Source: Xanthoparmelia taractica
Lineage: Eukaryota; Ascomycota; Lecanoromycetes; Lecanorales; Parmeliaceae
Assembly (NCBI GenBank): GCA_033085395.1
Contig: JANQBS010000146.1
Coordinates: forward strand, 36,971-100,970
Direction of reading: 5' to 3'
DNA: 64,000 nt
Both the position numbers and the translations under genes were made by a program. Every line of letters begins with the position of its first letter. Position 1 is the first letter of the stretch. This document shows positions 33,522 to 44,718 of the stretch, one piece after another. Below the pieces are notes generated by a model, which did no database searches, was not told the origin of the DNA, and saw nothing but the letters and a program-made list of their open reading frames with translations.

Positions 33522-36286
33522 TCATCCACCCGGTCTCGTAAGTCCTTGCTTTGCCTATCGACATCATCAGCTCAAGCCACACGGATACTGAATGGGGTAC
33601 ACATACCTTCATCATCTCAATCCTCGCCTTCAACCTACTTGTAACCTCCCCAGCCCTCTTCCAACTGTCCACAGTCTGCCCATCCTGCCCTGCTTCCTCT
33701 CTACTTTCAGCCAACGTCCCACCACTGAGTTCTCTCGTCATGGCTGGCAATTCCGCTTCCTTCTTTCCAACGCCCCCATTCAACCCTCCGTTCTCCTTTT
33801 CCTCGCTTGGGCTACCCATATAGCCTCTCGCTCGCTGATAACCCACCTCTCTGCTTGTAGAGCGGCTGCTATCATAGCGTTCCATGCCCGGGTGATGCGG
33901 TGCTACGTTGGGATTCCTGTCCTGGTAAATTTGCTCGTCTGAGGGAGGGCTGTGATCCTGAACTGTTCTATTGAGCTCTCGCTTCAGTCTCTCCATCTCT
34001 CTGCCTTGCCTCTGCACCATGCTCTCTGCGGCTTCTGCGTCTGACCGTGCACGGACGAGCTGAGTTTCTTTGGCTTTGATGCTGAGAACATCTCGCGTAT
34101 GGTCTTCAATCAGTTGCGCATTCTGATGTTGCAGCTCGTGGATTTGGGACGTTAATTTTGTCTTTTCTGCCCGTAGCTCTTCGGCCACTCGCTGTAGGTG
34201 CTCCTTTTCTGTGCGTAAGTCTTCAAATTCCGCGCGTTCGGCAGGGGTCATGCCTTGAGGGGCAGATGAAGGAGGCGGTTCGGACTGTGCGACTAATGGT
34301 TTTCCTAATGGACGACCTGCGAGACCGCGGCCTAATTTAGGAGCTGGTGCTTCTTCGTAGGGGCTGGGGGAGCTGATGTTTCTTCGTGGTGATTGGAGGG
34401 TCGGAGCAGGTCCGGCGCCGGCGAGCTTCTTTTTCAAGCCGGCGGAAGGTGCAGTAAGGCCAGACTTTTGCAGGCTACCCAGCTTAGATGGTATGGCTTT
34501 ACTTGCTACCGGCTTTGGTTGTGGTGATGGCGCTGCTGGTTTTTCCGCTTGTGGCGTGGACGCCCGTTTGACTGGAGGTTTCAGACCTGGAGCAGCCTTT
34601 TTAACGACTCTCTTCTGCGGAGGTGGAGCAGCTTTTGGTGGAGGTGCGACAGGCTTTGGCTTATCCTTTGCTTTCACCACCGCGGCGTCACAGTACTCCT
34701 TGATCTTTTGTTTTCGGATATCGTCGAGACCTTCTAGATACTGCTGCATTTGCCTTTCGCCCATAATCTTCATCAATGTGCCAAGGGTCTCAGCGCCAGC
34801 AGCTCTTGTTACTTCAGTTGATTCAGCCAAGAGCTTTGTGGCTGCGTCTGCTATCGATTTCACCTCCGGTTTTGATGGCGCTTTCCTAGTCGTCTTGAGA
34901 CATCGGTTGAGAAACCCGAGCGTTTCTGACTTGACCTGAGGATTCTTGTGCTTCAGAAATTCGAGGATATCCTCTAGACATTCGGAAAGACCGGTCGACA
35001 AGAAGATTGCGTCCAGAGCTTGACCCAACGCCTCTGCTACTGACTGTTTCTTCTCTTTCAGGCGTTCCATGATTGGAGCCATGACTCGACTTCTGTATTT
35101 CGCAAAACCTTTTCGTAAGCCTTTTGCGAGGACAGTAATGCAATTAGCCGCTACCGTGACCACAGCAACGTTTGAATCTTTCATTGATTTGGCGAGCCCT
35201 TGTATTACTTCATCGTAATGACCGTCCTGTATTCTCTCCGTATTAGCCACTTCGTAAAATTCGTCGAGAGTCTCCTTGCGGTCCTTCCATTTCGCTGACG
35301 CTAATTTTTCGTGAAAGTCGCTTGGCATCTTCTTGATTACATCAACGGGCTCAGCTAGATCAAATGCCTCAACCTCCGGGGCTTCTTCGACCTCCTCCTC
35401 AGCTTCGGCGTCCTCGTTACCGGCAGGTGCGGCTTCCTTTACAGCCTGTTGTGATCGGAGTAATCGATCCTGCTTCGGTGCTGGCTCCGACTTTACAGCT
35501 TCGAACAGTTTTTCCAGGTCTTGCTGTTGTACAGGTTTGAGATCATTCCAAAAGGTTGTCTTCATAGCTTCTCGAAGCCACCGATAAAGCTCAACGGCAA
35601 GATTCGACGCTTCCGCGCGTACGGTCTTGTCTGCATGGCCAAACACTTTTGGCAGCGCCTTCAGTGGTGGCTTCGGTTCTATTATTTTCACCCCATATGC
35701 ATGGTACAGAGCTGTTAACGCTGAGAGTGTTGCCGCAACGATTTTTGGCTGCTTGTTTGAAAGACCCTGTAGAAGGTCTTCCAACAGTGCATCTGCCTTG
35801 CCTTCAACTTCAACGTAGAGTAACAGTGCCTCGACCGAGCTTTGTTTGGTTGCCGCTTTGGCCGAGGACAGGCCTTTCTCGACAATAGGGGTAATTGTGG
35901 CACTTCGAGATCTTAACCCTTCTCAGTCAGCGCTATCAGATCCGCATTCACTCAAATTCCGGTGCTCACCTCGAAGCTGCTTGTGCACCTCCAAACTTGA
36001 GAAAGGCGCACAAAGCATTGACACCCTCTTGTTGCGCGGCTACATGTGAGTCGAGGACAGCGCCTCGCCATAATCCGGAGTCAAGTATAAAAGGTTTGAA
36101 GGCTGGGTGTGATTCATCCGGGGTTCCCGCAAACGTCTTTGCAGCATCTTCGTAGCCCTCCTTTCGTACTTTCCAAATCTACTATATTTTAGATGATATT
36201 GGGGACTGAAGTCTAGCTTGACAGACCTTATGCGTGAAACGGTCGGGTAAGGGTAAGAGAGTGAAGTCCTCCTCTTGCTCCGCCAT
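33522..36286 (-). CDS. alp14: XMAP215/Dis1/Stu2-family microtubule polymerase
   Basis: Binds tubulin through TOG domains and promotes plus-end growth at microtubule tips, spindle pole bodies and kinetochores. Minus-strand exons are 36286-36227, 36178-35970, 35911-33607 and 33554-33522, giving 868 residues, close to Aspergillus AlpA. The start MAEQEEDFTLLPLPDRFTHK joins KVRKEGYEDAAKTF, the first TOG HEAT repeat. TOG1 is at about 1-235, TOG2 at about 273-500 (SAKWKDRKETLDEF), then a Lys/Pro/Ala-rich microtubule-binding linker (about 505-650), and a coiled coil (about 655-750) for dimerisation, as expected for fungal members with two TOGs. The C-terminus is ARIEMMK joined to AKQGLTRPGG; a longer open frame past the donor exists but gives unrelated sequence and crosses the intron. 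It is head to head with nudF. Confidence 0.92.
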
Positions 36287-36902
36287 ATGTGTTGTCAAAG
36301 GAACACAATTTTCTCGTCACTGCGGGCTGCCGATGGCGGGATGCTGATGTCTCGAGTCCTGGAGCGGTAGTAGTGGAAAAATTATTGTCGCCGTTCGAAT
36401 GCGACCTTTTACGATGCTTTAACGAGGTGCTCGGAGGGCTGGGCGGATGATGTTGATTGGGATGAAGAAATTGTGGAAAGGGATGCTGGCTGCAGACTGA
36501 CGTGAATGTCAACAAAAGGCGGGCTTGGCGTTGCTCCGCGTTTGCAGGTGGCCTCGGGAAATGGGACCCCCCCTTGAGACCCCTCTGTGCCACTGCCAAT
36601 ACGGGAACATCAAACCTAGCAAATGTGCATACTCGCACTGTATTACAATTTACGACCTATTGAATGATAATCGGAGCCTCCAGCGCAGTCAATAGCCATC
36701 CCCCACTACCAAGCAATTCCCGCAGGAATGATCTTAAGGGCTCGCTGCGTTTCTATCACTTCTCGAAACGTCAAGGACCTTCAATCTTGCGCGGAAGCAA
36801 ACACAACTTCATAAGTATAAGAGCATAGAGCATACCCTTGAAATTTGTGAGTCGGCCTGAGCCGGAAGAGGACTGAGGCTCGAAAGCTTCAGCAGTGTTG
36901 CC
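36287..36902. promoter_or_regulatory. bidirectional promoter, alp14 and nudF
   Basis: 616 bases between the alp14 and nudF start codons; both genes regulate microtubule plus ends. No individual transcription-factor site is claimed. Confidence 0.55.
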
Positions 36903-38386
36903 ATGAGCCAGCTTCTTACGACACGGCAAGCAGAGGAGCTGTGAGTAAGCATTCAATCTGGACATCAGCTCCTGCGTCCTCTGACCTTTCCTCTAGCCAC
37001 AAATCGGTAATCGCCTATCTGTCGTCCGTCAAATTGTCAAAGAGCGCAGCAGCACTGCGTGAGGAGCTCAGCATTGGAGAGTCTTTTGACGATGCCACAA
37101 GCAAGAAATATGAAGGTCTTTTGGAGAAAAAATGGACGAGCGTGGTCAGACTACAAAAGAAGGTGGGCTACATGATCAGACGATACCAATAGTGAAGCTG
37201 AACCGGCTTTCTATAGATAATGGACCTCGAGTCCCGGAACTCAAATCTCCAAGCTGAACTCGACAGCGCGACACCTACTTCCCTCTCCCGCCGAAACCAA
37301 GACCCAGCTTCCTGGCTTCCCCGATCCCCTGCCAGGCATACCCTTCAATCCCATCGCTCTCCAGTCAACTGTGTTGCGTTTCACCCCATCTTCTCCTCCC
37401 TCGCCTCTGGCTCCGAAGACACGACTCTTAAAATCTGGGATTGGGAACTCGGCGAGCTGGAGCGCACCTTGAAGGGGCACACCAAACCTGTTCTGAGCTG
37501 CGATTTCGGAGGTCCACGGGGCGGCACACTGCTCGCCTCCTGCTCTTCAGACCTCACAATCAAACTCTGGGACCCCTCGGACGAGTACAAGAACATCCGA
37601 ACACTGCCCGGACATGACCACTCCGTCTCAGCAGTCCGTTTTATACCCTCGGGAGCAGCGGGCTCCCCGGCCTCAGGAAACCTCCTTGTTTCCGCCTCAC
37701 GTGACAAAACACTCCGCATATGGGACGTCAGCACAGGCTACTGCGTCAAGACGCTCCGCGGACACGTCGACTGGGTCCGGGACGTAGCGCCCAGCTTCGA
37801 CGGCCGATGGCTGCTATCTGCAGGCAACGATCAGACCGCAAGATTATGGGACGCCAGCTCCGGCGAAGCCAAAGCCACATTCCTAGGCCACGAGCACGTA
37901 ATCGAATGCTGCATCTTCGCCCCTGCCGCCTCCTATCTACACCTGGCGACTTTAGCAGGACTGAAGAAACCACCCCCGCCGAGCAGTTCTGGCGAATACC
38001 TCGCCACCGGCTCCCGAGACAAAAGTATCAAGATCTGGGACTCGCGAGGCACTCTGATCAAAACGCTCATAGGCCATGACAACTGGGTCCGCGCGCTGGT
38101 CTTCCATCCCGGCGGCAAGTACCTTCTCAGCGTCAGCGACGATAAAACGATACGATGCTGGGACCTGGCTCAAGAAGGCAAATGTGTAAAGACGGTTGAT
38201 GACGCGCACGGGCATTTCGTGAGCTGTCTGCGATGGGCGCCTGGTGTGATGAAAGGGCCCGTGGTGAATGGCTCGAATGGAGACGTGGGAGGAAAGGGGA
38301 AAGATGATCCGGGTGGACAGGAGACGATCAGATGTGTGATGGCAACTGGGAGTGTGGATTTGAACGTCAGGGTTTTCGCTAGTTGA
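36903..38386 (+). CDS. nudF: LIS1/NudF dynein regulator
   Basis: Binds the dynein motor domain and works with NudE and CLIP-170 to control dynein at microtubule plus ends, driving nuclear migration and spindle positioning. Exons are 36903-36940, 36997-37162 and 37217-38386, giving 457 residues; introns are 56 and 54 bp. Domains: LisH dimerisation motif (about 8-45, [20 protein letters not shown]), a coiled coil (about 55-90, [20 protein letters not shown] continuing into IMDLESRN), and seven WD40 repeats (about 108-455) with typical blades such as [28 protein letters not shown] and [14 protein letters not shown]. The blade-7 region has a Gly/Asn-rich loop of about 25 residues. Length and order match fungal PAC1/NudF, so function can be taken as conserved. 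Confidence 0.96.
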
Positions 38387-38637
38387 TGATACCATAGCAA
38401 GCGCTTTTTCCCTATAGAAAACAAGAATGGAGACGATTGCTTTTAAGTACAGTAACCAAAGCTCTTCTCCCTTTTGAATACGCCCTACTTTCTAACATCT
38501 TGCATTATGAGACGATCAGATGAGAGAGTAGATTCCAAGAGCTTAACATGATTAGGATATATGTGAAACATTGAAATCCCTTTAGATACGCTAATAGCTT
38601 TGACTTAAACGCCCAAACTTCAACTGAACGCCTTCCT

Positions 38638-40194
38638 TCAACCAGCACCCCCAGCTCTCTCACTTTCTTCCCTCAACGGCGAACCTCCGGTCACCCCACC
38701 TCTCGACATCGACTCTGCCGGCGCTGTCTCTCTCGAAACGGTCCGTCTCATCGGATCATCACCCGCCAACTCCTCCGGCGGCCCCGGTACATCATGAAAC
38801 CCGGCCGCATTGGGCGTCACAGGACTAACTCCGTACGCCGGATGGTGCTCGTTGATGTACGTGCTGCCCGCCAACTCCGTCGGTGTCATTGGCCTGCCCG
38901 GCGCGTGGCTTCCCAGAGGCATGGGGTACCACATTGTGTTCTCGGGCAATGGTGGTGTGGGAGGACGGATCATTTGAGGGCTAGGCAGCTCGGAGAGGCC
39001 GGTTTGTGAACCATTATAGCCGCGTTGGTACATACTCCCGGATTCGGGCTTAGGCATGTTAGCTTCGTCTCGTTCAGCGCGTTTCCGGGCACGATGTTTT
39101 CGGATAAAAATGCCTAGTGCGAGTAATGCGAGGGCTCCACCTCCAGCTGAGCCAACAGCGACCCCGATTTTTGCGCCGAGCGGCAGCGCGGATTTTGGCG
39201 GTGTCGACAGGGCGTAGCGGAGAGTGAAGACTTCGGTGTCAATTATGCTAGCCGATGCTCCGGAAGCACTCAGTGTTGCATTCGGGAATTGAATGCCAAG
39301 ATTTGTTGTTTTATAGCAGGGCGTTTCGCCGGCGAGGGCGGAGGTGTATACTGACCAGCCACTGCTCGAAGTTTTAGTGGGAAAGGGAAGAGACAAACCA
39401 CTGAAGCGGAACTTACGTAGGGCAGCAAGCACTACTTGTAGTAAAGTAATCATGAGGACAGATACTTAGCCTTCCTCCAGCACCGATATCAAAGGGACAA
39501 CAGTCTGGAGCTTCCTCCGAACAGCCCATCCATGGGTACTCGAGAACGTTGCCAGCGTCGAGTGTGACTGCGGCGACTTGCGGCATGGTACAAGTTCCTG
39601 TCAAAAGTAGATTCCCTGTGAACGTAGCCAATGGTCCTGTGGTAGCCACGCTAGGTCCAGCTTCGATCGTTCCAGTGTTGGAATCTGTTGCTAATGGGCT
39701 TTGGCCATTAGCCTTCGCCCCTACCGAATTCGTCAAGATGGTTGTAGTTGAACCCCGAGAATCTGTAGTGGTCTCGCTGGGACACCCTACGAAGAACGGA
39801 GTAGTCACATTGACATTCCCACAAACTTGTGAGTTGAAATTCTCCGCCGCTTCAGATAGGTTAGTAGAAAATCAAGGCCGCCACTTCGGACTTTGCGTAC
39901 ACATTTGGTCTGCCTCATTGCAATTCTTTGAGAGACAACAGGCAAGGGAGTTGAGGTAATTAGCACTGCTACATAAGCAGGAAATGTCCACAGGTGAACA
40001 GCTCCCTTGGACTGCGGTTGCATTTTGAAGGCACGTTTGCTGAACGTAAGCGGTCAGCGAATGCCTATCATGCACACTCAATCTGTTTTACTTACTGGGC
40101 ACGCCGGTAACGCAGCTAGAGCTGAGCCGCTGGAAGATGACGCTGAAAGGGCTGTCGCCGCCAAAGTAGCAACGACGAAAATATGCCGCAACAT
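38638..40194 (-). CDS. CFEM-domain type I membrane protein
   Basis: Fungus-specific cell-surface protein. Minus-strand exons are 40194-40096, 40039-39901, 39849-39417 and 39361-38638, giving 464 residues; introns are 51-56 bp. Residues 1 to about 24 form a signal peptide (MLRHIFVVATLAATALS). The CFEM domain spans about 30-92, with the cysteine pattern CPQTC, GSC, SCLC, ACC, NC and VC and the Asp before the SCLC pair (VDISCLC), which in haem-binding CFEMs is the axial ligand. A Cys-containing ectodomain follows to about 285 (WMGC, DCCPF, CCPTGW). A transmembrane helix at about 287-310 is followed by a basic stop-transfer (RKHRARKRAER) and a 145-residue Pro-rich cytosolic tail. Haem or iron uptake, adhesion, or sensing are family roles; which applies is unknown. 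Confidence 0.85.
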
Positions 40195-40655
40195 TATGAC
40201 AGCTTTTCAGTGTCGCTTTCTTGGAAGAGACGATGCATCTTGGGGCGATGACGGTATACAGAAGATCTTGATCAAGTACGGAAGTGGGCAAGACAAAGGA
40301 ATGTGCTTGCCACACCACGTGTTTTGTTTCCATGAGAACCGCAAGCGGAGAGTAGAATCTCTTCTAGCCCATATTTGACTGAATTCAGGAAAGAAAAGCA
40401 GAGATCTCAGAGGAATGTTTCTTTCTTTCTTCTTGACTGATTGTGATGAAAAGTAGGAAGTACTTGCCGGCCGTGACCACACCATATTGTTACGCTGAGG
40501 CATATAACTGATAACAATGCACATGATATGGACAGCATTGTGCTAGCATTTGCTGAGATAGTGATAGTGGTGGACTTGATGATGGAGCGGCAGGGAACGC
40601 TGGAACCTGACAATGCAGTTTCCGCTTTCGGAAAAATTTCCTTCTATTTCTTGCA
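40195..40655. promoter_or_regulatory. divergent promoter, CFEM gene and erg27
   Basis: 461 bases between two divergent start codons; nothing specific is recognised. Confidence 0.45.
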
Positions 40656-42123
40656 ATGGACGAGACCGGCGACCTCCATCCAAAAGATAATGAACAGCAC
40701 AATTATGTGCTTGTCACCGGAGCAAATAGGTGAGGTCAAAAGTAGTAAGAGATTGATTTGATGCGTGCTGACATACAGTAGTGGCCTCGGGTTCGCCATA
40801 TGCTGCCGACTAATTGATGAATTCATATCTTCACGACCAACATTTGAATGCCTCACGCTCATCATTACCACCCGAGACTCTGGAAAGAGCGCTGATACTG
40901 TCAAGCGCCTTGAGCGATATCTCGAGAGGCAATCGATAATATTTGATGCACCTTTGAAACACCGAATATCTCTTCAGCCGGAGCAAGTTGATCTCGCAGC
41001 CCTTCGTTCCGTCCAAAAATTATCCAGCAAACTTCTCGGGAATCTCCCACGCCTTGATACCATTATCTGCAATGCGGGCTATGGCGGATTCACCGGGCTT
41101 GACTGGCCGTTGGCCATCAAGCAGACGTTGAGTGACTTCTTCATCTCACTCACCTACCCTTCTTACAAGCTAAGCACCACCGGTGAGACGACTGCTGTTC
41201 AAACAGACTCTAATTACCCCAATGTTGAAGGCGGTAGCAGCAGCGAAAAGGACGAGCCTCCCCTTGGGAAAGTCTTCACGTCCAACGTCTTTGGCCATTA
41301 CCTGCTCTGTCACCAGCTTATTCCTCTTCTCTCCTCGTCTCCAGACCATGGTCGGATGGTCTTCATATCCAGCATCGAGCCTCTTGCATCTCACTTTGAT
41401 TCCGCAGATATTCAAGGCCTCGCTTCCTCCAAAGCTTACGAGTCTTCGAAGCGCCTTACGGACCTCATAGTGCTCACCTCAACGCTTCCTTCCACAAAAC
41501 CTTTCGTCCAGCGGTTTCTGACCCCTTCTCCTACTACACCGTCGCAATCGATCTCTCTCCTCGACAACGAGCAGTCCGATTCTACTAGAGACTCTACCCC
41601 AGATACCCCGCCTTTACGTATCAGCTTGTCAGATAACGAATACCGTCTGCCCAACAACCCGCAGCCAAAGATCTATGTTTCCCACCCCGGCGTCTGCGCC
41701 ACCTCCATCGTCACGCTCTCTCTGATCCCCTTCTATCTCCGCATCCTTTTATTCTACGCAGCTCGCTGGCTTGGCTCACCCTGGCACACAGTCTCCGCTT
41801 ACAAAGGGGCTTGTGCGCCTGTCTGGCTCGCGCTAGCCGATCAAGACGAGCTTGCGGATATCGAGCAAAGAGAGGGGAAGGGCAAATGGGGAAGTGTCTG
41901 CGACAGGATGGGGCGTGAGAGGGTCATGAGAACGGTGGTGGAAGGGTGGGGTCTGGGAGGACGGATGGGTGAAGGGGACGTGGCTAATAGGATTGGATCT
42001 AGAAGGGGCTTCCGGGAAGTGACTAGAGAGGATAGGGAAGCTTTTGAGGAGCTGGGCAGGGAGTGCTGGAAGGAGATGGAGTTGTTGAGGATAGCGTGGG
42101 AGGAGAAGCTGAGGCTGGAGTAA
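40656..42123 (+). CDS. erg27: 3-ketosteroid reductase (ergosterol C4 demethylation)
   Basis: NADPH-dependent reduction of the 3-keto group during removal of the C4 methyls in ergosterol synthesis, in the ER with Erg25, Erg26 and Erg28. Exons are 40656-40729 and 40779-42123 with a 49-bp intron, giving 472 residues. It is an extended short-chain dehydrogenase: cofactor motif TGANSSGLG (about 21-29), NAG motif (IICNAGYGG), catalytic Ser in FISSIEP and catalytic YxxxK (YESSK). The intron splits the Rossmann Gly motif, and the splice rejoins it. A C-terminal hydrophobic segment (SLIPFYLRILLFYAARWLG) probably attaches it to the membrane. A low-complexity Ser/Thr/Asp insert (TPSQSISLLDNEQSDSTRD) lies before the last Rossmann strand. 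Confidence 0.92.
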
Positions 42124-42569
42124 CATCGACTGGTGCTAGCTGATCGATCTGTCGAGCAACGCTTGTATTTGCTATTGAAACTAATCGTCTATATCTAAAA
42201 ATTTGTGAGAAGATATGGAGTCAAAACGCTGCTTTTCTCCACAGTAACAGTCACATTCCTTGCGGCGAGTCCACCAACTCTTGTTCCGTCACTCAATTCA
42301 CTTTGGAAAAGCTGGCTTTAATTCCTTTTGATACCTCCTGGTCAGCCTGGTTTTCGTACTTCATTGAAAGACAACATTAATGTCTCAGCATTTGTCCACT
42401 TGCAGAATGTTGCAAGTACTCCTTATGGAAAGTGGCAGTAGGGTCTCCCAAGCATGTAGAGCATTCATAATATCATTGATGGATTCATACACAATCGGAA
42501 GCCCATACAAACGCGTAGCATCACACATTCCCATCTATACAAAACCATTCTCAAATGGAGAGGTATCGA
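42124..42569. other. intergenic between convergent genes
   Basis: Convergent 3' flanks of erg27 and the DUF1992 gene; no gene seen. Confidence 0.5.
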
Positions 42570-44321
42570 TCAAGCTTTCACGCCTTCGCCACCCCACAGA
42601 TCTTTCCAAAACTGCTTGAAGCCATAATTCGGCTTCCGACTATCATACCCTTTGACCTTCTCGCTGGAAAATCTCTCCAGCACACCGCCCGGCTTGTGGC
42701 CCACAATCTCCACTCTGATCTTCTCCGGCTTCCTGGCTCTCTCTCGGATCTCGGCGGGCAGCTGCGGTGCAATATCCGCGAAGCAAGAGCGGAGTTCGCG
42801 GTCGAGGGAGAAGTAGGGCTTTTTGGCCAGATCGGGGGCTTGCAAATTGTAGGAGCGTGTGATGTTGTTGATTTCGGTGATGGCGAGGGTGTGGTAAGCG
42901 CGTTCGAGGGACTCCCAGGCTGGGTCACGAAAGGGAGCCTGGCGGGGGAGTGGTGGAGCTGTTGCGCGAGTCTCCTCAGCGCTGAGTGTAGAAGCAAGAG
43001 TGGTGTCCTCTGAATTCTCTTGAGCTGGTTGGGAAGTGGAAGGTTCAATGGGAGTGTCCTCTGTGACTGTGATTTTAGAGTCTGCTGTTTGGCTGGCGGG
43101 AGTTGGAGTCTCCGTTACTGTGACTTGAGATAGTCGTCCTTCATGGTCAATCTCAGTCATCGATTCTGTTTTCGTCGCCTTGGGATTATTGGCCGCTTCG
43201 GCTATCGCGTAGGCTTCTGCTCGCCTGACTTGTGTCTCCAAAGACCCTCCTTTACTGGCGATTACCCGTGCAGCGTGCCTTTTCCAATCCGCTCTCAGCC
43301 TAGCCCTGAACACATTTGCAGCTTTGATGAGCTCTTGCTGCTTCTCGATCCACGGAGGTACAATTTCTTGCTTCTGGATAATCTTATTCATGAAGTATTC
43401 GGTCGTATCTAGGAACGGACTGTTGGCGTTATGGTCTCTCTCGACGTTCAGACCTTTCCCACGCGCGATGCTCTTGAATTGGCCCCGAGCAATGGCGTCT
43501 TCGATTCGCTCGTTGGCCAGCGCTGCAAGGCCTTGGACAGAGCCTGGCATCGGGCGAGCACCTGCTGTGAATCGTTCTCTTAGTATCTTTCGCATTTTCT
43601 CCCTCTCTTTCTCCGATAATGATGGATCTTGGCTCAGTGCGTAGACAGATGTCCGATCTCGAGCATTCGCTAGACGCTCGCCATGCGATTTCTGTACTGC
43701 CTTCTTCATTCGCATGTCGACACTGGTTGGCGGTCCGCGCGGCGTAGGAATCTTTGGAGGACCAGTACCACGGAGAGGCTTATGAGCATCGTTGAGCATG
43801 CGTAAGGCAGCATCTTCGAGCCGCTCAGTGCCTGCCCAAGGCTCGGCGGCAGCAATATCTTGGGTTCCTCTGCCTGCGCTGGACTAGATATGTGTAAATT
43901 CCAAACACCCATGATATGAATAGAAGATTGAACGTACTGGCAAGTTTGCCTGTGCAAATGCAGCAGCGTTCTCACTCCTGAAGGAGCTCTCCTGCAGTCG
44001 CGCCTCAAGTTTCTTTTTCAATTCCTCCGAGAATCCTCCTTCTTCAACGGCTTTCTTCGTACCTCTACCATCTTGTTCAATCATGTCATCTGTCATTTGT
44101 GCCAATCTTTTTGACATTCGACCCTCCGCTTGGCCCTGTTCGTTGGCTCCAGAAGTGGATTTCGGATCTTCATCGGGCTTTGATGTCTCCTGTGGCAAAT
44201 CCGCTGATTGAGCCAAACGTCTCGAAGAGATTCCATTCTTGCGAAATAGAGCTGATAACAAAGATTGCCTATACAGGCAGCGAATGCAAATACATGAGTT
44301 GGTCCGCTTTGCTATGTTCAT
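42570..44321 (-). CDS. DUF1992 (DNAJC28-like) mitochondrial protein
   Basis: Member of the conserved DUF1992/DJC28 family; no defined biochemical role is known to me. Exons on the minus strand are 44321-43938 and 43883-42570 with a 54-bp intron, giving 565 residues. The Arg/Lys/Ser-rich N-terminus without acidic residues (RTNSCICIRCLYRQSLLSA) looks like a mitochondrial presequence. The DUF1992 core lies at about 220-310 and carries the family signature: IEDAIARGQFKSIARGKG, NANSPFLDTTEYFMNK, and IIQKQEIVPPWIEKQQEL. No J domain with HPD is seen. The middle (about 350-420) is a Thr/Ser/Pro-rich linker, and the C-terminus is basic and conserved (KPYFSLDRELRSCF). It is divergent from the ING gene. 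Confidence 0.85.
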
Positions 44322-44718
44322 GTAGATCGTATTTGGGTCTCTGTTTGTTTCAAGGGACGTTGCAGATGTTCAAGATCGTCATCAGCGATATAGGGTTAGG
44401 GCTTTCCCAGATCAGCATAGTCACGATCGGTGCTTGGCGAGCATTATTCGCCGATGAGTCTCGGCAAAGGTTCCCAGCTCCTCCAGCCAGTCGTTGAGCA
44501 ATTGTCATTTCCACATCACTCGTTTTTTCCGCAGATTCACACACTCCGACTTCTCACTCATGAGGTTCTCACTACTCTGCCATCAGTCAAGGCGGTCAAC
44601 CAACTTGTTCTTCTTTTGAGTCCTAGTATTATCGTTCCTGAGCCTCGAAACACAGAATCACCACCCTCTCGCGCTGCACTGGAGGCTAACACTCTCTTTC
44701 ACTGTTCGCACAGGAAAG
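44322..44718. promoter_or_regulatory. divergent promoter, DUF1992 and ING genes
   Basis: 397 bases between divergent starts. A telomere-like atagggttagggct occurs near 44390. Confidence 0.45.
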
